Of a DNA stretch of 8,462 nucleotides, positions 1 through 5,923 are shown piece after piece. The DNA is from Gammaproteobacteria bacterium (GTDB lineage: Bacteria > Pseudomonadota > Gammaproteobacteria > Granulosicoccales > Granulosicoccaceae): the NCBI GenBank assembly GCA_019634245.1, contig JAHQVR010000216.1:1-8462 (forward strand). Direction: 5' to 3'. A program made the position numbers and the translations under genes. A model generated the notes under the pieces. The model made no database searches and had not been told where the DNA came from. It saw nothing but the letters and a program-made list of their open reading frames with translations. Positions within the stretch are counted from its first letter, which is position 1, and every line of letters starts with the position of its first letter.

Positions 1-186
1 GCTGGTTTCAGGAGCGTTGTAGGCGAATTGTCTTCATCAGCAACTCAACATCTTTGCATCAACAAATTTGGGCACACCGTTCAAGCGGAGATTGCCTATG
101 AATCGTTCATGTACGAAGGGGAAAATCCTTTTTCAAAAATCAAAGAGCCCCCTAGCATTATTCTTGCTGAGGGTGATCTAAAGTAA
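1..186 (+). CDS. C-terminal fragment of probable GNAT N-acetyltransferase (5' end outside window)
   Basis: The frame is open from base 1 to a TAA at 184-186, leaving 61 residues of a protein whose start lies to the left. The fragment begins AGFRSVVGELSSSATQHLC and continues with INKFGHTVQAEIAYESF. The pattern 'GF..v.ge.ts.at..l..k.Gf.....i.Y..f' is what is usually seen over the last strands of GNAT acetyltransferases, where a helix carrying Ser/Thr/Asn precedes the 'KFG' turn and an aromatic strand. These enzymes transfer an acetyl group from acetyl-CoA to an amine. The acetyl-CoA loop (Q/RxxGxG/A) would lie upstream and is not visible, so the assignment rests on the tail alone. The gene converges with the minus-strand exporter that ends at 251. 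No convincing terminator is visible in the 64 bp between them. Confidence 0.55.
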   Translation, partial: AGFRSVVGELSSSATQHLCINKFGHTVQAEIAYESFMYEGENPFSKIKEPPSIILAEGDLK

Positions 187-250
187 ATATCCAGTGTGTA
201 TTTCTGATACCTATCGTTGTAACTTGTGATAATAATGCCCTCGCGTTGTT

Positions 251-889
251 TCAGGTGTTTTTTACAAACAACAATCGTATACCCAATACTATAAAAAACA
301 GACCGAGACACTTATCAACAAAAACTTGTACACCAGATAACTTTTCCACACGTTGCGAAAATCTCGCGCTAAGAAAAACTATTGGTGGCTCGATAAAAGC
401 CGCCACCAGAATTACCAGGCTCCCATGCAATAATATCTGAGCGCCCACTGGCCCGGCACCGGGCAAAACAAACTGGGGGAGAAATGCCAGAAAAAACATT
501 GCTACTTTTGGGTTTAACGTTGCGATTAGTACACCCTGCTTATAAATAGTAAAATTACTGACATCAGAAATAGTCGAAGTGGTTTTATACGATGTTCCTT
601 TTGATCGAAACGCCTGCACACCCAACCAAATAAGATAAGCCGCACCAATCCATTTGATCAATAGAAATGCAGTGGCGGACGCCAGTAAAACAGCCGATAT
701 GCCTGCTGCTGCAAATACTACATGTACAAATGCACCGGTCCAAATTCCGAGCATCGCTATTAAACCGGTTCTGCGACCGAATCTGGCTGTCTGAGCTAAT
801 ATATACGCCAGGTCAGGACCTGGTGAGAGCGTAAGCAAAACTGTCGCGGACAAAAAGGTAGACCAGTGCGTTACAGAATAATCAAACAA
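251..889 (-). CDS. LysE/RhtB-family amino-acid exporter (first copy)
   Basis: A 212-residue inner-membrane protein, the usual length for the LysE/RhtB family, which exports amino acids such as lysine, threonine, homoserine or cysteine by proton exchange. The family N-terminal motif is present as SPGPD (residues 22-26), followed by a Gly-rich first repeat with GxxxGAFVHVV. Next comes the 'IKWIGAAYLIWLG' helix (78-90), the second-half motif LNPKVAMFFLAFLPQF (125-140) and a hydrophobic C-terminal helix (about 195-209). About six membrane segments are apparent. The start is an unusual TTG (887-889 on the complement). It is supported by a GGAG Shine-Dalgarno complement at 897-900 with 7-nt spacing, and it places the conserved motif at the normal distance from the N terminus. 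It lies downstream of the GFA gene on the same strand with a 74-bp gap. The substrate cannot be told from sequence. Confidence 0.9.
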   Translation of the reverse strand: MFDYSVTHWSTFLSATVLLTLSPGPDLAYILAQTARFGRRTGLIAMLGIWTGAFVHVVFAAAGISAVLLASATAFLLIKWIGAAYLIWLGVQAFRSKGTSYKTTSTISDVSNFTIYKQGVLIATLNPKVAMFFLAFLPQFVLPGAGPVGAQILLHGSLVILVAAFIEPPIVFLSARFSQRVEKLSGVQVFVDKCLGLFFIVLGIRLLFVKNT

Positions 890-963
890 ATTTAAGCTCC
901 GGTAATTCGTTCGCTCTAGCAGACAACAAACTGAATGAATCTTCTACCTAAGTATTGCCCACG

Positions 964-1317
964 CTAAAGAGCCTGACCATTGAAAATATCAAATGGCAGG
1001 TTGACGGAGTCAACACCTTCAATACAACCAATATTGATACGGTAGTGGTCAGGTTTACTCAACGATTGGTGAAACGGGTAGATTCCGCATTCAATACAGA
1101 AATAATGTTTCGCAACGCAACTGCCGAATTGGTACAGGCGCAAGCACGAATTTTCATCAACAATAGATAGATTGCCCGGTTCTACTGTATAGGCAGTCAT
1201 TATCGCCCCTCTACGCTTACACATAGAACAATTGCAACGTAGACCATTTGTGATTTCCGGGCCAGTAAACGAAAACTGGACACTGCCACAGTGGCATTTT
1301 CCTTCGTAGTTCATCAT
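964..1317 (-). CDS. GFA / CENP-V-like zinc-binding family protein
   Basis: A 117-residue protein of the GFA (glutathione-dependent formaldehyde-activating enzyme-like) fold. The complete set of metal-ligand cysteines is visible. GKCHCGSVQF supplies C8 and C10, RCNCSMCKRRGA supplies C28, C30 and C33, and YFCIECGIYPF supplies C74 and C77. In this family the cysteines bind structural and catalytic zinc. Most members have no proven reaction, and the original formaldehyde-glutathione activity is disputed, so only a family name is justified. The length is near the short end of the family but the domain looks whole. Two consecutive ATGs (1315-1317 and 1312-1314) are possible starts, and no strong Shine-Dalgarno decides between them. 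The gene sits between two LysE-type exporters on the same strand, with gaps of 123 bp upstream and 74 bp downstream. Cotranscription is possible but not shown. Confidence 0.88.
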   Translation of the reverse strand: MMNYEGKCHCGSVQFSFTGPEITNGLRCNCSMCKRRGAIMTAYTVEPGNLSIVDENSCLRLYQFGSCVAKHYFCIECGIYPFHQSLSKPDHYRINIGCIEGVDSVNLPFDIFNGQAL

Positions 1318-1348
1318 TAAGTATCTTTAAAGCCTCGGGTTGGAACAA

Positions 1349-1426
1349 TCAGGCAGTAGACAGAACCTCGATCGGGACACCTTTTGGCATACCAGCGCAC
1401 TTCGGCTTAAAAGGTGCAGACCGCAT
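1349..1426 (-). pseudogene. possible C-terminal remnant of an unidentified protein
   Basis: On the minus strand, a frame different from the preceding exporter is open from just inside that gene's 3' end to a TGA at 1349-1351. From the ATG at 1424-1426 it encodes 25 residues, MRSAPFKPKCAGMPKGVPIE followed by VLSTA. The residues before the ATG (GADWITTAQF) also read like protein. The composition looks more like real coding sequence than chance, but I do not recognise the family. It could be the eroded tail of a gene lost when the neighbouring exporter was inserted, a tiny gene, or coincidence. There is no Shine-Dalgarno at the ATG. Confidence 0.2.
1378..1416. repeat. inverted repeat in the exporter-GFA gap
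   Basis: CACCTTTT (1378-1385) and AAAAGGTG (1409-1416) form a perfect 8-bp inverted repeat around a 23-nt loop. It lies 25 bp past the stop codon of the upstream minus-strand exporter. It could form a hairpin in that transcript, but no U-run follows, so it is not a clear intrinsic terminator. It also overlaps the putative coding remnant, where it may be fortuitous. Confidence 0.3.
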
Positions 1427-1440
1427 AAATTGGGCTGTAG

Positions 1441-2112
1441 TTATCCAGTCCGCACCAAGCTTGTTTTATTTACACCACTTAGAGCTAAATAGATCCCCAG
1501 CGCGATGAGACAAAAACCGGAAACAAGCTGCTGAACAAATCTTATAGAGCTACCTGATTTCCACATTCTCTGCACCGGCCCGGATAAAAACGCAATCAGT
1601 AAATCAGGTATGGCGTTCAAAAGTACGACTATTAGCCCTAAAACTATGAACTGGGAAAATACGTTTCCTTGCGATGGATTTATAAATTGAGGAATAAATG
1701 CCAAAAAGAATATAGCCGTTTTCGGGTTAAGAAATTCTGAAACTATTCCTTGGTAGAACGCCGATTTAATTTCATTTTCATTCTTGTCAGTAAAAACTTC
1801 TGGCTTATCGTTGGATCGATCAAACGCGGATAGCAGTATCTTCAGCCCTAAATAGATTAAAAAGGCCGCACCCAGGTATTTAATTATCGAGAAAGCAATT
1901 GCAGACGTGGCCAATATCGCCGAGACGCCGATTGCCGCACCAAATACATGGATCAAACCACCACAGGCAGCACCCATTGTAGAGGCTATGCCAACTGATT
2001 TTCCGCCAGCTATAGTCCGCGATAACACATAAAGCATTCCCGGCCCTGGTGCAAATGCCAACGCAGCGGCAGCCGTTAGAAATATGACCCATGTATTTAG
2101 ATCAAGCATCAC
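1441..2112 (-). CDS. LysE/RhtB-family amino-acid exporter (second copy)
   Basis: A 223-residue inner-membrane exporter of the LysE/RhtB family. Visible family features are APGPGMLYVLSRT (21-33, replacing the more usual PGPD/N), the IKYLGAAFLIYLGLKIL helix (77-93), a polar cytoplasmic loop rich in Asp, Glu, Asn and Lys (about 97-116), and LNPKTAIFFLAFIPQF (128-143). Two C-terminal hydrophobic segments follow (about 154-176 and 197-212). It resembles the exporter at 251-889 in layout but diverges widely in sequence, so it is not a recent duplicate. The start is either GTG (2110-2112) or the adjacent ATG (2107-2109). An AAGGTG purine-rich stretch about 8-14 bases upstream on the minus strand could serve either. 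It is transcribed divergently from the tetR operon across a 195-bp region. The exported substrate is unknown. Confidence 0.9.
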   Translation of the reverse strand: MMLDLNTWVIFLTAAAALAFAPGPGMLYVLSRTIAGGKSVGIASTMGAACGGLIHVFGAAIGVSAILATSAIAFSIIKYLGAAFLIYLGLKILLSAFDRSNDKPEVFTDKNENEIKSAFYQGIVSEFLNPKTAIFFLAFIPQFINPSQGNVFSQFIVLGLIVVLLNAIPDLLIAFLSGPVQRMWKSGSSIRFVQQLVSGFCLIALGIYLALSGVNKTSLVRTG

Positions 2113-2258
2113 CTATTTTTCACCTTATCTGTTTTTCCTCATCAGGCATCCATCTTTCCTTATCAAATTGCGTATAGCAAGGCGCAAAAATAGATTCGGC
2201 TCGTTTAGCTGATTTAAAGCGATCGCAGGACAACAATATGTAGAATTGCTTTTGAATA

Positions 2259-2286
2259 TTGACTGATCGATCAGTCAGGATATAAT
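2259..2286 (+). promoter_or_regulatory. sigma-70-type promoter of the tetR-TRAP operon
   Basis: TTGACT (2259-2264) and a perfect TATAAT (2281-2286) are separated by 16 bp, one base short of the ideal 17. Transcription would be expected to start near 2293, giving a leader of only about 15 nt before the ATG at 2308. This is a strong consensus-like promoter, so the operon probably depends on repression to stay off. Confidence 0.75.
2260..2277. promoter_or_regulatory. probable TetR-family operator (perfect 18-bp palindrome)
   Basis: TGACTGATCGATCAGTCA reads identically on both strands. It covers five of the six -35 bases and most of the promoter spacer, immediately upstream of a TetR-family gene. 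That position would let a bound dimer block RNA polymerase, which implies autorepression of the whole operon. The size and symmetry are typical of TetR-family operators. I see no second copy elsewhere in the window. Confidence 0.75.
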
Positions 2287-2307
2287 GATATCTCATTAGG
2301 AATCAAA

Positions 2308-2946
2308 ATGCCTGCACTACAAACAGAATCTGCAACTGAAAAAATACTGATATCTGCAGAACAAACGTTCTCAGAGCTTGGCTTTGATGCGGCCGGTATG
2401 AAAACGATTGCCGGTAATGCTGGTGTATCCCAGTCCTTGCTGCATTATCACTTTAATAACAAAGAACATTTATATGCTGAGGTCGTACGCAGGCGTGCAG
2501 ACATAATCAATGCACAAAGGCGTGAACTACTTTCGAAAGTGGAATTCCGATCCAGGAAAGCATTAGAGCAGGTGATTGATGCATTCATCCAACCACCGAT
2601 TGGCCCGGCAGGTGGCGGTAAGGCATACAAACAAATATTTTACGCTGCACTGATTGTTCGTAGTGCTCGTGACGCAGATTTGATTCGTGAATGCTACGAC
2701 GAAATCGCCAGTGAATTTATTGATGCAATCAGAAAAGCCGCCCCGGAAATAGATCGAGAGTCGGCAGCTCTGGGATATTCGTTTGCGCTTGGATCCTTAG
2801 TCAATATTATTCGAAGTGATGGCCGGGTTGAACGGTTAAGTGGGCGACGCAAGTACAGTAGCCAGGAACGTAACACAATAGTAAGCCGCTCCATTGTCAC
2901 TTATATAGCGGGAGGAATTCGCGCTCTGGCAACACTTGAGGATTAA
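2308..2946 (+). CDS. TetR/AcrR-family transcriptional regulator
   Basis: A 212-residue protein with the TetR N-terminal DNA-binding domain. ILISAEQTFSELGFDAAGMK is helix 1 plus the turn. The helix-turn-helix TIAGNAGVSQSLLHYHFNNK spans about residues 33-52, with the diagnostic HYHF and a following KEHLYAEVV. The C-terminal half (about 75-212) is the helical ligand-binding and dimerisation domain and does not reveal the inducer. ATG 2308 is preceded by TAGGAA (2297-2302) at suitable spacing, and the family domain begins right after it. It is the first gene of the operon, 25 bp ahead of the TRAP binding-protein gene. With the palindrome over its own promoter, it is most simply a local repressor released by the transported compound or a metabolite of it. 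That role is inferred. Confidence 0.93.
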   Translation: MPALQTESATEKILISAEQTFSELGFDAAGMKTIAGNAGVSQSLLHYHFNNKEHLYAEVVRRRADIINAQRRELLSKVEFRSRKALEQVIDAFIQPPIGPAGGGKAYKQIFYAALIVRSARDADLIRECYDEIASEFIDAIRKAAPEIDRESAALGYSFALGSLVNIIRSDGRVERLSGRRKYSSQERNTIVSRSIVTYIAGGIRALATLED

Positions 2947-2971
2947 TAAGCAACAACCAACTGGAGGTAAC

Positions 2972-4024
2972 ATGAATATTATAAAATCTGGATTAGCACT
3001 AGCAGTAACGATTTTTTCAACAGCTGTCATTGCAGATTCATACAACGTAACAATGGTGGCCGGTCATCCCCCGGTATTTCGCTGGGTTAAACAAATGGAT
3101 GATCCTTTCGCACCTACCGTAGCTGCGGAGCTTGAAAAACTCGGTCATACCATCAATTTTACCAGTCAGTACGGTGGTTCCATTGCAGGTGTTGGTGAAG
3201 AGCTTGAAACAGTAGAAGCTGGCCTGGCCGAGATAGGCGCATGCAGTTCGTTGTTTGATCCTGCAAAAATGCCGGAACAAAATGTAACCTACTACACACC
3301 ATTTGTATCTGACGATCCACGTGCTGTATCGGAGTTATTGCACAAGCTACATGAAGATCCACGTATGCGTCGTTCCTACGATGAAAATAACGTTGTTTAT
3401 ATCGGCGCACCCATCGCAATTGACGATTATCTGTTAATGACCAAGTTTCCACTTAACTCACTCGACGATTTAAAAGGTCGCAAGATTGCAGCACCTGGGC
3501 CCGCAATAAATTGGTTATCCGGCACAGGTGCGGTGGCAGTGTCGGGAAATCTCACTACCTACTATAACGAACTCAAAACCGGTGTTTATGATGGTGTCAT
3601 TGTCTTTGCCTCTGCAGCTCTGCCAGGCAAGTTGTATGAAGTAGCACCTCATATAACCAAAATGGGTTTGGGTGCTCAATTTGCTGGAGCGATCTGCGCC
3701 AACAGGGACTGGTATGACGGATTGCCAGACGATGTCCAAAAAGCCTTACATACAGGAGCAGATACTGCCTTAGATTGGTATTTAGGTGATCTGGAAAATA
3801 TGGTTACCACTGCATTCAAAGTCATGGGTGATAATGGTGCCACCATTACAGATGCCAATGACAATATGAGAAATACATGGGCCTCAGGAATGGAAAACGC
3901 CGCTAAAACCTGGGCAGAAGACCTGGATAAAAAAGGGCGCCCAGGGAGTGAAATATTGACTTTGTATATGGACGCAATGCGTAATACAGGCGCAACACCA
4001 CTACGTGATTGGGACAAAGAATAG
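2972..4024 (+). CDS. dctP: TRAP transporter periplasmic substrate-binding protein (DctP family)
   Basis: A 350-residue precursor. The ATG at 2972 is chosen over an upstream in-frame ATG at 2936 because it has a strong GGAGG (2963-2967), it leaves 25 bp after tetR, and it puts the signal peptide at the N terminus. The signal peptide has Lys5, a hydrophobic core and a likely cut after Ala-Val-Ile-Ala (about residue 21). The mature part follows DctP architecture: an early GHPPVFRWVKQMDDPF strand-helix, QYGGSIAGVGEELETVEAG, a central LNSLDDLKGRKIAAPG, then YYNELKTGVYDGVI. The protein captures its ligand in the periplasm and delivers it to the QM membrane subunits. The position where the family usually has a carboxylate-binding Arg ('KIRxP') reads KIAAPG (A173), so the ligand may not be a simple C4-dicarboxylate. 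The subunit symbol refers to the family only. Confidence 0.93.
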   Translation: MNIIKSGLALAVTIFSTAVIADSYNVTMVAGHPPVFRWVKQMDDPFAPTVAAELEKLGHTINFTSQYGGSIAGVGEELETVEAGLAEIGACSSLFDPAKMPEQNVTYYTPFVSDDPRAVSELLHKLHEDPRMRRSYDENNVVYIGAPIAIDDYLLMTKFPLNSLDDLKGRKIAAPGPAINWLSGTGAVAVSGNLTTYYNELKTGVYDGVIVFASAALPGKLYEVAPHITKMGLGAQFAGAICANRDWYDGLPDDVQKALHTGADTALDWYLGDLENMVTTAFKVMGDNGATITDANDNMRNTWASGMENAAKTWAEDLDKKGRPGSEILTLYMDAMRNTGATPLRDWDKE

Positions 4025-4052
4025 AGGCTAAGGCTACAAAAAGAAGCGCGTT

Positions 4053-4607
4053 ATGATAGTCGCCTTCCTTCGTTGGCTGGATTGGCTAACTCAGGGAGCC
4101 AATGTTATTGGCTCCCTGCTTATTGTGGCCCTGGTCATGTTAATCGGGGCTGATGTTATGGGTCGTAATCTTTTTGATTTGCCTGTTTCTGGCGTGCCTG
4201 AACTAGTTTCCCTGTCTATTGTTGCGATTGTTTTCTTACAGGTTCCTAATGCACTACGAACCGGACGTTTGACTCGCTCTGACGGATTGATAAACACAAT
4301 CAGAAACCGGTCTGCGCGATTAGCTAATGCAATGGACACCTTGTTTGATTTGCTTGGCTTGATCGTTATGACGGTAATTATCTACGCTCACTGGCCGATT
4401 CTGGTACGGGCGTGGTCGCGGCAAGATTTTATTGGCGCTGTCGGCGACTTTACTGCGCCAACCTGGCCCGCAAAGTTAATGTTGTTAATTGGGAGTGTGC
4501 TACTGGCTCTGCAATTTTTAGCGCGCATGATCAAACGCTGGCGCTCCGGTGACAACGATGATTTAACGACCTTAAGTAACGATTCTTCGGGCAAATCTGA
4601 CGCATGA
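4053..4607 (+). CDS. dctQ: TRAP transporter small permease subunit (DctQ family)
   Basis: A 184-residue membrane protein with four hydrophobic segments at about 15-36, 48-66, 97-117 and 139-160, as in TRAP small subunits. The family signature is visible as ADVMGRNLFDLPVSGVPELV (33-52), followed by the NALRTGRLTRSDGL loop. The C terminus is a charged cytoplasmic tail. The start is ATG 4053: an in-frame TAA at 4029-4031 excludes a longer product, and only a weak purine-rich AAGAAG precedes it. It follows dctP by 28 bp, a gap that contains the tandem repeat AGGCTA twice (4025-4036). Its stop overlaps the dctM start (ATGA), indicating translational coupling. The small subunit pairs with the large one in the inner membrane for Na+-driven import. 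The first 70 bases of the gene carry a strong hairpin, listed separately. Confidence 0.92.
   Translation: MIVAFLRWLDWLTQGANVIGSLLIVALVMLIGADVMGRNLFDLPVSGVPELVSLSIVAIVFLQVPNALRTGRLTRSDGLINTIRNRSARLANAMDTLFDLLGLIVMTVIIYAHWPILVRAWSRQDFIGAVGDFTAPTWPAKLMLLIGSVLLALQFLARMIKRWRSGDNDDLTTLSNDSSGKSDA
4092..4118 (+). repeat. perfect 12-bp stem with 3-nt loop inside early dctQ
   Basis: CAGGGAGCCAAT (4092-4103), loop GTT, then ATTGGCTCCCTG (4107-4118) pair without a mismatch. The structure starts 40 bases into the dctQ coding region. An alternative stem uses ATTGGCT at 4081-4087 with AGCCAAT at 4097-4103 (7 bp, 9-nt loop), and the two cannot form together. A further TTGGCT lies at 4073-4078. No U-run follows, so it is not a standard intrinsic terminator. 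A role in lowering dctQM output relative to dctP, or in protecting the 3' end of a dctP transcript, is inference. Confidence 0.7.
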
Positions 4608-5032
4608 GTCCTTTCGAAATAGGCTTGTTGGCCCTGGCTGCGATGGGTTTACTGGTTCTGATTGGTTTGCATGTCCCTATTGCGATGATTCTTTGTTCGT
4701 TCGTTGGCGTATGGGCCATTAAAGGTAATCCTGAGCTGGCAGCAAAAATGTTGGGGCTGGCGGCAAATGATGTTATTTCCAGTTATTTTTTCGGCGTCGT
4801 ACCTTTGTTTGTATTAATGGGGTTTCTGGTTGCTGAAACCGGGATGGGGCGTGATGCGTTTGATGTTGCGAATGCCATGTTTCATCGAATTAAAGGTGGC
4901 CTGGGCGTAGGCACTATTGGCGCAAATGCCATTTTTGCAGCAATCACCGGCATATCGATAGCATCAGCGGCTGTGTTTACGAAAATAGCCGTACCAGAAC
5001 TCAATCGTCATGGTTATGGCAAGCGCTTTTAG
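4604..5032 (+). CDS. dctM: TRAP transporter large permease, N-terminal part (DctM interrupted by an amber codon)
   Basis: This 142-residue frame starts at ATG 4604, overlapping the dctQ stop by ATGA. It carries the first third of a DctM permease: two N-terminal helices (about 6-39), the VVPLFVLMGFLVAETG helix (66-80), and the first re-entrant-hairpin region with TGISIASAAVFTKIAVPELN (115-134), which in TRAP permeases contributes to Na+ and substrate binding. It ends GYGKRF then TAG at 5030-5032, in the middle of the family block usually read as 'GY.kr.AaGvvA..g.LG.LIPPS'. The rest of the permease continues in the same frame after the TAG. Alone, this part lacks the second half of the transport core and should not function. 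A full product of about 436 residues, the normal DctM size, would need the TAG to be read as an amino acid. Confidence 0.9.
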   Translation: MSPFEIGLLALAAMGLLVLIGLHVPIAMILCSFVGVWAIKGNPELAAKMLGLAANDVISSYFFGVVPLFVLMGFLVAETGMGRDAFDVANAMFHRIKGGLGVGTIGANAIFAAITGISIASAAVFTKIAVPELNRHGYGKRF

Positions 5033-5059
5033 GTTGGGGTTGTAGCAGGAAGTTCTGTG
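5030..5059 (+). other. in-frame TAG in dctM with adjacent reinitiation-like site
   Basis: Codons run ...AAG CGC TTT TAG GTT GGG GTT GTA... and then GCA GGA AGT TCT GTG. The frame on both sides is identical, and all flanking conserved residues are present (GYGKRF before, VGVVAGSSVLGMLIPPS after). A single codon, expected to be Ala in most homologues, is therefore replaced by TAG. AGGA at 5047-5050 lies 6 nt ahead of GTG 5057, so a ribosome ending at the TAG could restart there. Possible explanations are a recent nonsense mutation, readthrough, reinitiation giving a two-piece permease, or a sequencing error. Confidence 0.85.
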
Positions 5060-5914
5060 CTGGGGATGTTAATTCCGCCGAGTTTACTACTAATCCTTTT
5101 TGGTCTACTGGCCGAGCAGTCAATTGGTGATTTGTTTATCGCCGGTATTGGCCCGGGAATTCTGCTGGCCTGTTTGTTTGGACTAGGCACAATAATACTT
5201 GCGTATTTATGCCCAGGTTTTGTCGGCAGAAATCTTGATCAAAACACAACCCGGATGTCTGCACTACAGATCATGTCCAAAGGAATGCCCATAGCTGTGC
5301 TGATTAGTCTGGTGCTCGGTGGTATTTATACCGGCTGGATCACTCCAGTAGAGGCAGGTGCTGTCGGCACTATCGGCGCCATGATTATTGGTTTACTGAA
5401 ACGTCGACTAACTCTTACCATTTTCTGGAAAGTCCTGGTTGAAACCGGGTTAGTGACCGCAGCAGTTTGTTTTTTGATTATCGCCGCTCAAATGTACTCT
5501 CGGATGCTCGCGTTTTCAGGGTTACCCGGCCAATTTGGTCAACTGGTCGCAAGCGTTGATCTTGAGGTCATCCAGTTAATGTTGTTGTACTGTTTAGTGG
5601 TCATTTTGTTTGGAATGATCCTCGACAGTAGTTCGATTATGCTAATCATGGTGCCATTAATGCTTCCGGTGGTTACACAAATGAATGTCGATCTAATCTG
5701 GTTTGGTATTGCAACCGTTATAGCTGTTGAAATCGGGTTGCTAACTCCGCCGTTTGGCATTTCTGTCTACGTAATAAAATCAACAATTGATAACCCCGAC
5801 GTCAGCCTTAAAGATATTTTTATAGGCGCTGCCCCTTTTGCATTAATGATGCTGATCTGTCTTTGCATTGTGATTGCATACCCACCCATCGTAACCGGCC
5901 TTCTCGGGCGCTAG
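5057..5914 (+). CDS. dctM: TRAP transporter large permease, C-terminal part (DctM after the amber codon)
   Basis: This is the remaining 285 residues of DctM if started at GTG 5057; the frame is open from 5033. It holds LIPPS (5-9), FIAGIGPGILLACL (27-40), the WITPVEAGAVGTIGA segment (94-108), the second hairpin region GMILDSSSIMLIMVPLMLPV (186-205), and the late motif LTPPFGISVYVIK (229-241). A hydrophobic C-terminal helix follows (about 260-282). These are the expected permease motifs in order, with no further stops or frameshifts. An AGGA 6 nt before GTG 5057 makes separate initiation conceivable. A product from that start would lack the VGVVAGSS strand that belongs to the first transport hairpin. 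Its terminal TAG overlaps the ribosome-binding site of the following cyclase gene. Sequence conservation argues that the interruption is recent or tolerated. Confidence 0.88.
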   Translation: MLGMLIPPSLLLILFGLLAEQSIGDLFIAGIGPGILLACLFGLGTIILAYLCPGFVGRNLDQNTTRMSALQIMSKGMPIAVLISLVLGGIYTGWITPVEAGAVGTIGAMIIGLLKRRLTLTIFWKVLVETGLVTAAVCFLIIAAQMYSRMLAFSGLPGQFGQLVASVDLEVIQLMLLYCLVVILFGMILDSSSIMLIMVPLMLPVVTQMNVDLIWFGIATVIAVEIGLLTPPFGISVYVIKSTIDNPDVSLKDIFIGAAPFALMMLICLCIVIAYPPIVTGLLGR

Positions 5915-5923
5915 GATTTCAAG

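Larger units (their letters stand above)
2113..2307. promoter_or_regulatory. divergent intergenic control region
   Basis: A 195-bp AT-rich region separates the minus-strand exporter from the plus-strand operon. The right-hand end contains the clear tetR promoter and operator, described separately. No convincing sigma-70 promoter is visible for the leftward exporter, only weak TTG- and TAT-like pieces. A GCGATCGC octamer palindrome (2219-2226) is present, but a single copy has no evident meaning. Confidence 0.5.

Noticed and set aside
451..464. GC-rich palindrome GCCCGGCACCGGGC inside the first exporter gene
   Set aside because: It is a short match within conserved Pro/Gly coding sequence and probably accidental.
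955..1170. Plus-strand 71-codon reading frame
   Set aside because: It is antisense to the GFA-family gene, whose cysteine motifs show that the minus strand is the coding one.
2219..2226. GCGATCGC octamer in the divergent region
   Set aside because: A single copy has no evident role here and is not placed symmetrically with either promoter.
2936..2971. Longer N terminus for the TRAP binding protein starting at ATG 2936
   Set aside because: It would overlap the tetR gene, lacks a ribosome-binding site, and puts 12 polar residues ahead of a normal signal peptide.
5030..5032. TAG as pyrrolysine or as a genome-wide recoded sense codon
   Set aside because: The binding-protein gene, the end of dctM and the FAH gene all finish at TAG at the expected family length, so TAG normally terminates here. 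Nothing suggests pyrrolysine in a TRAP permease.
5020..5060. Frameshift as the cause of the split dctM
   Set aside because: Both parts are in the same frame and the residues between stop and GTG match the family, so no insertion or deletion is needed.
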